In this document: positions 1 to 8,118 of the stretch, in pieces | How the letters are laid out: each line of letters opens with the position of its first letter | Position numbering within the stretch: position 1 is the stretch's first letter | Notes under the pieces: generated by a model | Database searches by the model: none | What the model saw: the letters and a program-made list of their open reading frames with translations, nothing else | Told to the model about the DNA's origin: nothing | NCBI RefSeq assembly: GCF_029224025.1 | Contig: NZ_CP119392.1 | Span: forward strand, 2,875,001-2,939,000 | DNA length: 64,000 nucleotides | From: Rhodanobacter sp. AS-Z3 | GTDB lineage: Bacteria > Pseudomonadota > Gammaproteobacteria > Xanthomonadales > Rhodanobacteraceae | Reading direction: 5' to 3' | Made by a program: the position numbers and the translations under genes

Positions 1-20
1 CACGTATCAGGAGAACCCAC

Positions 21-695
21 ATGCCCGTGATGGAAACCTCAAGTCTGACTGCACGTGAATACTGGGAGCAGGTCAAAGCCAGGCCGAACCGCGCGAAATT
101 CGGCTTCGGCAAGCGCCCGGCGCTGCTCAATATCGACGTGCAACGTGCCTATACGGACCTGGATGCGTTCAAGACCGCGTACCAGACCGATCCGCGCCAG
201 ATCGAATACATCAATAGGCTGGCCGTGCTATTCCGCGAGCGCAAGCTGCCGGTGATCTGGACCCACGTGGCCTACCTGCCGTCCGCCGAAGATGCCGGTG
301 TGTGGGGCACGCGCACCGACACCGTCGACTCGCTGCAGAACATCAAACACGGTTCCGAGCGCGCCGAATTCGACCCGCGCGCGCAGATCGAGCCGAGCGA
401 CATCGTCATGCACAAGCGCATGGCCAGCCCGTTCTTCGAAACCAATCTGTGGTCGCTGCTGACCTTCCATCACATCGACACGCTGATCATCACCGGCGGC
501 TCCACCTCCGGTTGCGTGCGGGCCTGCGCCATCGACAGCCTGTCGCGCGGCTTCCGCACCACCGTGGTGGAAGAATGCGTGGCCGACAAGCACGAGATTC
601 CCCACTTCGCCAACCTGGCCGACATCATGCTCAAGTACGCCGATGTCGAATCCATCGCGACGGTGGAGGAAGAACTGCGCAAGGTATCGCCATGA
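21..695 (+). CDS. isochorismatase-family cysteine amidohydrolase
   Basis: A 224-aa cytoplasmic hydrolase of the isochorismatase/N-carbamoylsarcosine amidohydrolase superfamily. The family's Asp-Lys-Cys triad is visible: D39 in LLNIDVQ, K132 in VMHKRM and C165 in GGSTSGCVRAC. Relatives of this type cleave linear amides, such as maleamate (NicF) or N-carbamoyl compounds, releasing ammonia. The ATG at 21 is preceded by an AGGAGAA ribosome-binding site. It is the first complete gene of a seven-gene plus-strand operon, and its stop overlaps the next start by 4 bp (ATGA at 692-695). Next to two PuuE-type proteins, a half-amide hydrolase role is a reasonable inference, but the substrate is unknown. 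Confidence 0.9.
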   Translation: MPVMETSSLTAREYWEQVKARPNRAKFGFGKRPALLNIDVQRAYTDLDAFKTAYQTDPRQIEYINRLAVLFRERKLPVIWTHVAYLPSAEDAGVWGTRTDTVDSLQNIKHGSERAEFDPRAQIEPSDIVMHKRMASPFFETNLWSLLTFHHIDTLIITGGSTSGCVRACAIDSLSRGFRTTVVEECVADKHEIPHFANLADIMLKYADVESIATVEEELRKVSP

Positions 696-1639
696 ACACG
701 CCGCTCATCAAGACCCCGAAGTCCGATCCGGGCCTGTTCGACTACCTGCCGTATGACAGCCGCCCGAAAATCAGCTGGCCAAGTGGTGCACGGGTCGCAT
801 TGTGGATCGCGCCAAATATCGAGTTCTACGAATACGCGCCGCCACCCAACCCGCAGCGCAAACCGTGGCCACGCCCGCTGCCGGACATACTCAGCTACGC
901 CACCCGCGACTACGGCAACCGCGTCGGTCACCAGCGCATGATGCGGGTGATGGACAAGTACGGCCTGCGCGGTTCGGTCTCGCTGTCGGCGGCCACGCTG
1001 ATCCATCACCCCGAAGTGATCGAACTAGCGGCGGCGCGCGACTGGGAGTTCTTCAGCCACGGCATCTACAACACCCGCTACACCTATGGGCTGGACGAGG
1101 CGCAGGAGCGCGAGATGATCGAGGAGTCGATGGCGCTGATCAAACAGCACACCGGCCAGCACTGCGACGGTTACCTCGCGCCCGCGCTGTCGCACTCGGA
1201 AAGCACCATCGACCTGTTCGCCGAAGCCGGCGGAGCGTACACCTGCGACCTGTTCCACGACGATCAACCCACGCCGGTGCATACCCGCAGCGGCAAGCGC
1301 TTTGTCTCGGTGCCGTATTCGCTGGAACTCAACGACACGATCACCTACGTGGTCAACAAGATCGAGCCGCGCCGTTACGGCCAGATGATCAAGGACGCGT
1401 TCGACCGTCTGTACGCCGAAGGTGAACACAGCGGCACGGTGATGTGCGTGCCCTTGCATGCCTACCAGGTCAGCCATCCGCACCGCATCCGTGCATTCGA
1501 AGAAGCGATGGATTACATCTGCAGCCATGCCGGCGTGTGGAAGGCGACCGGCCGCGAGATCGCCCAGCACTATCTCAAGCACAGCTACGACGATGCGCTG
1601 GCCGCGATCGCAGCCGTGGCAAAGGAGGACGCAGCATGA
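692..1639 (+). CDS. PuuE-like polysaccharide deacetylase family protein (copy 1)
   Basis: A 315-aa protein of the NodB/carbohydrate-esterase-4 superfamily, closest in style to the allantoinase PuuE branch, whose members hydrolyse cyclic amides rather than sugars. The segment where classical deacetylases carry their metal-binding DD reads NIEFYEY here, followed by RDYGNRVG, a FFSHGIYNTRY segment and YLAPALSHSE. The ATG at 692 overlaps the upstream stop by 4 bp, so I use it rather than the longer open frame that begins inside the previous gene. The protein is paralogous to the next gene, with RDYGNRVG and the SHSE/SQSE region shared. Role inferred: ring opening of a cyclic imide, ureide or lactam. 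Confidence 0.85.
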   Translation: MNTPLIKTPKSDPGLFDYLPYDSRPKISWPSGARVALWIAPNIEFYEYAPPPNPQRKPWPRPLPDILSYATRDYGNRVGHQRMMRVMDKYGLRGSVSLSAATLIHHPEVIELAAARDWEFFSHGIYNTRYTYGLDEAQEREMIEESMALIKQHTGQHCDGYLAPALSHSESTIDLFAEAGGAYTCDLFHDDQPTPVHTRSGKRFVSVPYSLELNDTITYVVNKIEPRRYGQMIKDAFDRLYAEGEHSGTVMCVPLHAYQVSHPHRIRAFEEAMDYICSHAGVWKATGREIAQHYLKHSYDDALAAIAAVAKEDAA

Positions 1640-2574
1640 GCATGGACCGCAGCTATCTCGAATATCCGATGCGTCGCCACGGCATGGACCAGGACCGCTA
1701 CGCGTGGTCGATGCTGGCCGATCGCGCACCGGTCAACTGGCCGCAGGGCAAACCGCTGGCGCTATGGTTGAACCTGAGCCTGGAACACTTTCCGCTGGAT
1801 GCGCGCGGCGAGGGCTTCAAGGCGCCGGGCAACATGACCATGCCCTACCCCGACCTGCGCCATTACACGCTGCGCGACTACGGCAATCGCGTGGGCGTGT
1901 TCCGCGTGCTGGATGCGCTGAAGAAACACGACCTGCAAGCCAGCCTCGCCGTCAACGGCGAGCTGGCGCAGCGCTATCCCGCACTTTTGCGTCGACTGCA
2001 CGCCACCGGCTTCGAACTGCTCGGTCACGGCTGGAACATGGACAGCATTCATTACGGCGGCCTCGACCCTGCGCGAGAGCGCGAATGGATCGAGCGCAGT
2101 CTCGCCGCGCTGGCGCCGTATGCGTCACACCCGGTCCGCGGCTGGCTGTCGCCGGCGCGCTCGCAATCGGAAAACACGCCCGAACTGCTGCGCGCCGCCG
2201 GACTCGACTGGTGCGCGGACTGGGTCAACGACGAACTGCCCTACGCCTTCCACACCCGCGAAGGTGACTTGTCCATCATGCCGCTGTCGCTGGAACTGGA
2301 AGACCGCTTCATCGTCGGCGACAACCTGCATGCCGAATCCGACTACGCCGACGAGATCATTGACGCCTGCGACTTCCTGCTCGACGAAGCCCGTCGCACC
2401 GGCCACGGCCGGATGCTGGCGTTGAACATCCACCCGTGGGTGATGGGCCAGCCGCATCGGATCAAGCATCTCGAGAGGATCTTCGCTCACTTCGCCACGC
2501 ACACCGACGCGATCTGGAACGCCGCACCGTCAGAGATTCTCGCCGCCGCCCATCCGGCAAAGTCGCCCGCGTGA
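1636..2574 (+). CDS. PuuE-like polysaccharide deacetylase family protein (copy 2)
   Basis: A 312-aa paralogue of the preceding protein, starting at an ATG that overlaps its stop by 4 bp and preceded by AAAGGAGG. It carries the same landmarks: [18 protein letters not shown] near residues 35-52, [19 protein letters not shown] and [10 protein letters not shown]. Two adjacent, translationally coupled copies could be subunits of one hetero-oligomer or two enzymes with different substrates; the sequence does not decide. The superfamily assignment is firm. The cyclic-amidase function is inferred from PuuE-type features and the neighbouring amidohydrolase. Confidence 0.85.
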   Translation: MSMDRSYLEYPMRRHGMDQDRYAWSMLADRAPVNWPQGKPLALWLNLSLEHFPLDARGEGFKAPGNMTMPYPDLRHYTLRDYGNRVGVFRVLDALKKHDLQASLAVNGELAQRYPALLRRLHATGFELLGHGWNMDSIHYGGLDPAREREWIERSLAALAPYASHPVRGWLSPARSQSENTPELLRAAGLDWCADWVNDELPYAFHTREGDLSIMPLSLELEDRFIVGDNLHAESDYADEIIDACDFLLDEARRTGHGRMLALNIHPWVMGQPHRIKHLERIFAHFATHTDAIWNAAPSEILAAAHPAKSPA

Positions 2575-2633
2575 CCCCCGCCACAACGTCACACTTGTCC
2601 ACCCACCCATCCATCACAAAGGCGGTTCCAACC

Positions 2634-3545
2634 ATGACCACCCTCCCCAGTCCCGGTGCCAACTTCCGCCAGGCGCTCGCCGATGAAAGCCCGCTGCAAG
2701 TGGTTGGCACCGTCAATGCCAACCATGCCCTGCTCGCCCAGCACGCCGGTTTCCGCGCGATCTATCTCTCCGGTGCCGGCGTGGCTGCCGGATCGCTGGG
2801 TCTGCCGGACCTGGGCATCAACACGCTCGATGACGTACTGACCGACATCCGTCGCATTACTTATGTCTGCGATCTGCCGCTGCTGGTCGACATCGACACT
2901 GGCTTTGGCCCGAGCGCGTTCAACATCGCGCGCACCGTGCGTTCGTTGATCCGGGCTGGTGCCGCGGCATGCCACATCGAAGACCAGGTCGGCGCGAAAC
3001 GTTGTGGACATCGGCCGAACAAGGAAATCGTCTCGGCCGGCGAAATGGTCGATCGGGTCAAGGCTGCCGTCGACGCCAAGACTGATTCAAACTTCTTCCT
3101 GATCGCGCGCACCGACGCCATTGCGGTACAGGGCGTGGATGCCGCGATCGAACGCGCGCTGGCCTGCGTCGAAGCCGGTGCCGATGGCATTTTCCCGGAG
3201 GCTTCTTACGACCTGGAAACCTATCGCCGCTTCGTCGATGCAGTGAAGGTGCCCGTGCTGGCCAACCTTACCGAGTTTGGCCAGACCCCGCTGTTCAGCC
3301 GCGACGAACTGGCCACGGCCGGTGTGGCGATGCAGCTGTATCCACTGGCGGCATTCCGGGCAATGAACAAGGCCGCCGAGAACGTCTATGCGGCCATTCG
3401 CCGCGACGGCCACCAGCGCAACGTGGTCGACACCATGCAGACGCGTGAAGAGTTGTACCAGTGCATCGGCTACCACGAGTTCGAGCGCAGCCTCGACAGG
3501 GTGCTGGCTGCCAAAAGGGTCAATGACACCAACAACGGAAAGTAA
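2634..3545 (+). CDS. prpB: methylisocitrate lyase-like enzyme (PrpB / 2,3-dimethylmalate lyase family)
   Basis: A 303-aa isocitrate lyase/PEP mutase superfamily enzyme very like PrpB. The active-site loop KRCGHR lies at residues 122-127 (Cys124), with [10 protein letters not shown] for metal binding and [17 protein letters not shown] at the C-terminus. PrpB splits 2-methylisocitrate to pyruvate and succinate; the related Dml splits 2,3-dimethylmalate to pyruvate and propionate. I chose the ATG at 2634 over an in-frame GTG at 2571 because similarity begins there. No methylcitrate synthase lies nearby and the genes around it are amidohydrolases, so a branched-malate lyase role is as likely as the propionate cycle. 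Confidence 0.9.
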   Translation: MTTLPSPGANFRQALADESPLQVVGTVNANHALLAQHAGFRAIYLSGAGVAAGSLGLPDLGINTLDDVLTDIRRITYVCDLPLLVDIDTGFGPSAFNIARTVRSLIRAGAAACHIEDQVGAKRCGHRPNKEIVSAGEMVDRVKAAVDAKTDSNFFLIARTDAIAVQGVDAAIERALACVEAGADGIFPEASYDLETYRRFVDAVKVPVLANLTEFGQTPLFSRDELATAGVAMQLYPLAAFRAMNKAAENVYAAIRRDGHQRNVVDTMQTREELYQCIGYHEFERSLDRVLAAKRVNDTNNGK

Positions 3546-3557
3546 TCCGGGATCGAC

Positions 3558-4232
3558 ATGACCCATTTGCTATACCCGACCCTGCTGTTCGCGCACCTGC
3601 TGTTGTTCGTCCTGTGGCTGGGCGCCGACGTCGGCGTCTATCTGCTCGGCCAGCATTTCCGCAAACGTGAGCGCTATACGCTGGACCAGCGTCTGGCGCT
3701 GCTGAGGCTGTTGGTTGAAGTGGATATGGTGCCGCGCACGGCGTGGGCGCTGATGGTGCCGATATCACTCAGCCTGGTCACTGTGGGTCGCTATTGGATC
3801 GTGCCGGGATGGGGCCTCGCGCTGGCCTGGATGGTCGGCGCGATCTGGATTGCGCTGGTGTGGGACGCGCATGCCCATGATCAGACCCCGCGTGCGGCGC
3901 GCGACCGCAGGATCGAATCGGTGTTGCGCTACGCGCTGGCGATTTTCTATCTCGGCCTGGGGCTGGTCTCGCTGTGGCGCGGCGCCCCGCTGGCGCCGCA
4001 CTGGCTGGCCACCAAGGCGCTGATGTTCGGCGTGATCTTTGCCGCCGCCATCATGATCGACGTCCGCTTTCGGCCGGTCGGCCCGCAGTTGCTCAAGCTG
4101 ATCCGGGAAGGCTCCAGCGACGCCACCGAAGTGCCGTTGTTGCGGACCATGAACCGCACCCGGATCTGGGTCTGGATCGTCTATCTGATGTTGCTGGCTA
4201 CGGCGTGGCTGGGCGTGGTCAAGCCGTTTTGA
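3558..4232 (+). CDS. multi-pass membrane protein, paralogue A (CopD-like?)
   Basis: A 224-aa integral membrane protein with about six hydrophobic segments, starting 12 bp after the PrpB-like gene. An early transmembrane helix holds the motif FAHLLLFVLWLGAD, and the protein ends in GVVKPF. Two more copies of the same architecture occur in this island at 4793-5455 and 31978-32661, each with an early His followed by a WLG motif and a terminal (V/W)KP. The conserved helix His suggests heme or metal binding, and membrane electron transfer is possible, but I do not recognise a characterised family. Cofactor and role are unknown. Confidence 0.7.
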   Translation: MTHLLYPTLLFAHLLLFVLWLGADVGVYLLGQHFRKRERYTLDQRLALLRLLVEVDMVPRTAWALMVPISLSLVTVGRYWIVPGWGLALAWMVGAIWIALVWDAHAHDQTPRAARDRRIESVLRYALAIFYLGLGLVSLWRGAPLAPHWLATKALMFGVIFAAAIMIDVRFRPVGPQLLKLIREGSSDATEVPLLRTMNRTRIWVWIVYLMLLATAWLGVVKPF

Positions 4233-4299
4233 CTGCCGAGTACGGCCACACGGCAGTCACTGCCGCAGCGCATGTCAATGGGGACTATCGGGTGATGAA

Positions 4300-4791
4300 A
4301 TGCATCTGCAATTCGAGCGCTTTACCATTTTCTGCCGTGACCTGCAGGCGTCGCTGGCGTTCTACCGCGATGTCCTGGGTCTGATCGTCGTCGAGGAAAA
4401 ACTCCTCGAAGGTGCGGCAGCGGGTGCACTGTTGCAGCTACCGCCGTGCCGCATGCAGATCGCCTTGCTGGCTGCCGCCGTCGACGCGCCGGTGATCGTC
4501 GGCCTGTTCCAGATCAGCGATACACCCATGGCAACGCTGCAGCCGCCGCTTGTTCAACCCGCCTGCAGCCAGACGGCGCTGGTGCTTTCCACCAGCAATT
4601 TCGACGGCCTGCACAACGCACTCAGTGCGGCCGGCAGCCGATTCCTCACGCCACCGGTGCGCTATCCCAAGCGTCAGGCCAGTGAACGTTCTCCGGCAGG
4701 CGTTTATCGGGAAATGATCGTCTACGACCCGGACAACATCCCCGTCAGCATCCTGCAAGTGGAACCTTTCGCAGAAGCTGGAGCGAACTAG
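4300..4791 (+). CDS. VOC (glyoxalase/dioxygenase fold) family protein
   Basis: A 163-aa protein with vicinal-oxygen-chelate signatures: an N-terminal FTIFCRDLQASLAFYRDVLG repeat start and a C-terminal REMIVYDPDNIPVSILQ strand. Such proteins are metal-dependent lyases, isomerases or dioxygenases, or binding proteins. It sits between two membrane-protein paralogues in the first operon. A second, two-domain VOC protein occurs at 14952-15848. The reaction cannot be assigned. Confidence 0.8.
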   Translation: MHLQFERFTIFCRDLQASLAFYRDVLGLIVVEEKLLEGAAAGALLQLPPCRMQIALLAAAVDAPVIVGLFQISDTPMATLQPPLVQPACSQTALVLSTSNFDGLHNALSAAGSRFLTPPVRYPKRQASERSPAGVYREMIVYDPDNIPVSILQVEPFAEAGAN

Positions 4792-4792
4792 C

Positions 4793-5455
4793 ATGCTTCT
4801 GCAGACGCTACTGGTCGTGCATATCGCCGTACTCGGCTACTGGCTGGGTGCCGAACTGGTGATCAACAGTACCTACCGCTACGTTTCTTATGGCAGCGAG
4901 ATACCGTTTGCCGAACGCAGTCGGCTGATGGAACACGTGATGCATGTCGACCAGCATGTGCGTTACGCACTGGTGCTGCAGGCTGGACTGGGTTTTGCAC
5001 TGGCTGCCTTGTATGGGTTCGTGCCAGGTGGCGAACGCACCGCGTGGCTGGCTGCAGGTCTGTGTGCCCTGTGGCTGGCGTTTGTCGAGGCTACACACCG
5101 CTGTCGCCATCGGGCGAGCGGTCGTACCTTGGGTGCCATTGACCGTGGCTCGCGTTATGTCCTCATCGCGCTGCTGCTTGCCATCGCCATCGGCCTCATC
5201 GGCGGAAGCTGGCCGATGCCGCGGTGGTTGCACCTCAAGCTGGCGCTGTACGCAGGCGTGATGGCCAGCGGCATCGGCATCCGGCTGGCCCTGATCGGTC
5301 ACTTCCGCACCTGGCAAGTGATGGCCCGCGAAGGTCCCGATGACCTTACCAACGCCATCATCCGTCAAACCTATGTACGCGCGACTTCAGTATTGGGCGT
5401 GCTGTGGCTATTGATTCTCGCGATCGTCGTGGTCAGCGTCTGGAAACCGGGATGA
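4793..5455 (+). CDS. multi-pass membrane protein, paralogue B
   Basis: A 220-aa membrane protein and the second of three paralogues. It begins MLLQTLLVVHIAVLGYWLGA, placing the conserved His about ten residues in and the WLGAE motif just after, and it ends in VVSVWKPG. Around six hydrophobic helices are visible, with LHLKLALYAG in the penultimate region matching LATKALMFG and WFSAKVLIY of the other copies. It starts one base after the VOC gene stop and closes the operon. It is probably an inner-membrane partner of the catabolic redox enzymes, but this is inference only. Confidence 0.7.
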   Translation: MLLQTLLVVHIAVLGYWLGAELVINSTYRYVSYGSEIPFAERSRLMEHVMHVDQHVRYALVLQAGLGFALAALYGFVPGGERTAWLAAGLCALWLAFVEATHRCRHRASGRTLGAIDRGSRYVLIALLLAIAIGLIGGSWPMPRWLHLKLALYAGVMASGIGIRLALIGHFRTWQVMAREGPDDLTNAIIRQTYVRATSVLGVLWLLILAIVVVSVWKPG

Positions 5456-5671
5456 GCCAAGACGCAGCCTGATGAGCGTGTCAAATGCGACGCGTGTCAA
5501 CACACACGAGGCCGCCGGGAACTGGCGTCTCGCCTAACCTTCAGCGACTGACTGAAGCCGATGCACCTCACATGCACAGCCACTTTCATGCCAGACCAAC
5601 GGCTGCCTGCCCCTACCCGTTCATTGCTGCGTCGCGGCACGAACGCCTTGCCAAATAGTGTTCAAACCTTC

Positions 5672-5700
5672 TTGATTGTCCGGACAAACTAAAAGATACT
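5672..5700 (+). promoter_or_regulatory. predicted promoter and operator for the TonB receptor gene
   Basis: Within the 322-bp gap 5456-5777, a sigma70-like promoter can be drawn as TTGATT (5672-5677), 17 bp spacer, GATACT (5695-5700). The perfect palindrome TTGTCCGGACAA (5676-5687) overlaps the -35 end and the spacer. The core TGTCCGGACA recurs at 25933-25942 and 36987-36996, both intergenic. Repressor binding here would block RNA polymerase. Nothing else gene-like is seen in 5456-5671. Confidence 0.55.
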
Positions 5701-5710
5701 GCGGCGACAT

Positions 5711-5728
5711 TGTTATAGATGCATAACA
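5711..5728. promoter_or_regulatory. second dyad operator, TGTTAT-N6-ATAACA
   Basis: TGTTATAGATGCATAACA has perfect 6-bp arms around a 6-bp centre, followed by TTAAG. The same layout (TGGTAT-N6-ATAGCA, then TTAAG) lies at 11441-11458, just upstream of the first GntR gene. Here it sits just after the predicted -10 box, a typical repressor position. The likely binder is the GntR encoded at 11483-12274. Confidence 0.5.
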
Positions 5729-5777
5729 TTAAGATCAATACTCGAAATACCACCCGTCCACTGTCGTCGAGGTAATT

Positions 5778-7958
5778 ATGAGCATGTATCTGAGCCGCAA
5801 TCTGCTGGCCTCGTCGATCTTTCTGGCCATGCTGGCCACCCAGGCCTACGCGCAGGACCCCGCCAGCTCAACGCCATCGAATGGTGCGCCGGCAGCCGGG
5901 CAGGAATCACCGACAAGCCAGGCTCCGGTGGCGGAAAAGAAAGCGGTGCAACTGCAGAACGTCACGGTCACCGCTCAACGTCGCCAGGAATCGGTCCAGA
6001 AGGTACCGATCAGTATCACCACGCTGGACTCGATCCAGCTGCAGCGGATGAACGTCACCCGCATCGACGACATGAAGTTCGTGGTGCCCAACGTGGTGAT
6101 CGAGCAGAACACCGCTCTCAATACGGGGCTGAAAATCTTCATGCGTGGTGTTGGTCAGGATGAATCCATGTTCACCGCCGAGCCTGCCGTCGGCCTTTAC
6201 CTCAACGACGTCTACATTCCCCGGATGACCGGCGCGATGCTTTCGGTCTTTGACGTGGAGCGCATCGAAGTGCTGCGTGGACCCCAAGGTACGCTGTTCG
6301 GCCGCAACGCCACCGGCGGCGCGATTCGCTACATCACCAAGAAGCCCACCGGTGAAACCTATCTGAAGCTGAATGCATCGGTGGGCAATTACGGTCGCCG
6401 CGACCTCGGCCTGAACTTCAGCACGCGGCTCGGCAAGGATATCGACGTCACCGGTGCCGTGATGTCGAGCAATCGTGCGGGCTATATCCACGACCTTACC
6501 CACAATCGCGATGTCAACAACGTTCACCAGAACGCCGCGCGAACGACCGTGGCGATGCCCTGGGGCGACAGCACCTATGCCACGTTGAACCTTGATTACA
6601 CGCGCGACACGTCCGGCGCCACCTACGCCGTGCCGGTCAAGCTGGATACCAACGGCAAGCTGGTGCCGGTGCTGGGCAGCTTTTACGACACGCGAACCAA
6701 TACGCCCGGCTCCAATATCCTGCGCAGCTGGGGTTCGTCGTTGACCACCGACACCGACCTCGGCACCGTGTCATTGCGCAATGTCCTAAGTGCCCGCGGC
6801 CTCGACAATGAGTTCTACGAAGACCTCGATGGCACGGAACAGACGCGTTACCACCTGTACCAGAATCAGAAAGAACGTTCGTACAGCTATGAAGCGCAGT
6901 TGATCTCCCAGCTAACAGGTCCGTTCAGTTGGGTGGGCGGTTTCTACGCCTTCCGCGAGACCAACTCGCAGCCCACCCGCAACGACATCTTCGGCCCCGG
7001 CGCCACCAACTACATCAGCCAGCAGGACAATGCCTACGCACTCTACTGGCAGGGCGACTACGCCTTCACCGACCGTCTGAAACTGACTGGTGGCGCGCGC
7101 TACAGCATCGAGAAGAAAGACTTCCTGGTGGTCTCCGTGAGACCCAATGGCAGTCAGGCCTTCACCGTTGCGAAGAGCAATCGATGGAAGCGTCCGGACT
7201 GGAAACTGGCGCTGGACTACGACTTCGCCGAAAACGTGATGGGCTACGCCAGCCTGACCACCGGGTTCAAGAGCGGCGGCTTCAACGGTCGCGGAACCAC
7301 CGTGGCAGCATTGGGAAGCTTCAACGCGGAAACCCTCACTGCCTACGAAATGGGCATCAAGAGTTCCCTGCTCGACAATCGTGTCCGCTTCAATATCGAT
7401 TACTACCGTAACGACTACGCGGGTATCCAGCTGTCGGCCGTCGATCCCAACGGTGTGTTCTCGGTCACCAATGCCACCGGCGCCGTACTGTCAGGCGTGG
7501 AGATGGATGCCCAGGCACAGGTGACCGATGCATGGCAGGTTGGCGGTGGTTTCGGCACCATTGATGCGAAGTACCAGAACTACGCCCCGGTAAACGCTGC
7601 CACATTCGCCGGCATGGACTTGAAGGATGCGCCCAAGTTTCAATGGCATCTTTCCACGACCTACATCCAGTCACTGGCCAATGCCGACCTGATCTGGACG
7701 GCGGCAGTGAAGTACACCGACAAGTACTACGAGAACCAGGCGCTCTCCCCGATCATCATGACGCCGACCCATCTCGACGCGCGTGCACGCATTTCGTACG
7801 AGCCCAGAAACGCCAACTGGTCAGTGGCCCTGTGGGGCAACAACCTCACCAACAATCACATCTCGGCCGGCGGCTTCGACATTGCCGGACTCGGCATCGC
7901 CGTGATCTATCCAACCATGCCCCGCACTTATGGCGTGGATTTCAAATATCGCTTCTGA
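5778..7958 (+). CDS. TonB-dependent outer-membrane receptor
   Basis: A 726-aa outer-membrane transporter. Residues 1-25 form a signal peptide ending in a QAYAQD cleavage region. The plug domain follows, with TVTAQRRQE, PISITT, FMRGVGQDES and the hallmark VLRGPQGTLFGRNATGGAI. A long beta-barrel ends in the C-terminal YGVDFKYRF with terminal Phe, as expected for BAM recognition. Layout is typical of receptors for catabolic substrates in Xanthomonadales and Sphingomonads. It stands alone behind a promoter with two predicted operators, so it is probably induced with the island and imports its substrate or a precursor. Confidence 0.93.
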   Translation: MSMYLSRNLLASSIFLAMLATQAYAQDPASSTPSNGAPAAGQESPTSQAPVAEKKAVQLQNVTVTAQRRQESVQKVPISITTLDSIQLQRMNVTRIDDMKFVVPNVVIEQNTALNTGLKIFMRGVGQDESMFTAEPAVGLYLNDVYIPRMTGAMLSVFDVERIEVLRGPQGTLFGRNATGGAIRYITKKPTGETYLKLNASVGNYGRRDLGLNFSTRLGKDIDVTGAVMSSNRAGYIHDLTHNRDVNNVHQNAARTTVAMPWGDSTYATLNLDYTRDTSGATYAVPVKLDTNGKLVPVLGSFYDTRTNTPGSNILRSWGSSLTTDTDLGTVSLRNVLSARGLDNEFYEDLDGTEQTRYHLYQNQKERSYSYEAQLISQLTGPFSWVGGFYAFRETNSQPTRNDIFGPGATNYISQQDNAYALYWQGDYAFTDRLKLTGGARYSIEKKDFLVVSVRPNGSQAFTVAKSNRWKRPDWKLALDYDFAENVMGYASLTTGFKSGGFNGRGTTVAALGSFNAETLTAYEMGIKSSLLDNRVRFNIDYYRNDYAGIQLSAVDPNGVFSVTNATGAVLSGVEMDAQAQVTDAWQVGGGFGTIDAKYQNYAPVNAATFAGMDLKDAPKFQWHLSTTYIQSLANADLIWTAAVKYTDKYYENQALSPIIMTPTHLDARARISYEPRNANWSVALWGNNLTNNHISAGGFDIAGLGIAVIYPTMPRTYGVDFKYRF

Positions 7959-7987
7959 AGACAAGACCCTCCCCGGCGTCTTCTCTT

Positions 7988-8024
7988 GGCTCCCAATCCA
8001 TGCGGATTGGGGGCCAATTTTTTG
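7988..8024 (+). terminator. rho-independent terminator after the TonB receptor
   Basis: Stem 7988-7999 (GGCTCCCAATCC) pairs with 8004-8015 (GGATTGGGGGCC) around an ATGC loop, 11 of 12 pairs plus a G-T wobble, and is followed by AATTTTTTG. It lies 29 bp after the receptor stop and before the convergent aldehyde dehydrogenase gene. Confidence 0.85.
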
Positions 8025-8118
8025 TCCGCGAATCGCTGGCAGCGTTTGACGGAAGATACCCAAGAAGCCCCTGCGCCCGCCGGGCAGGAGCTCCACGAAC
8101 ATCGCCCTCAACCGCCGC

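Noticed and set aside
302..691. In-frame upstream extension of the first PuuE-like protein
   Set aside because: It overlaps the amidohydrolase gene in another frame with Arg/His-rich composition; the ATG at 692 on the 4-bp overlap is the natural start.
2571..2633. GTG start for the PrpB-like protein
   Set aside because: It would add 21 low-complexity residues before the conserved N-terminus; the ATG at 2634 matches PrpB.
7192..7199. GTCCGGAC inside the TonB receptor gene
   Set aside because: It lacks the flanking T and A of the operator core and lies mid-gene; a chance 8-mer in GC-rich DNA.
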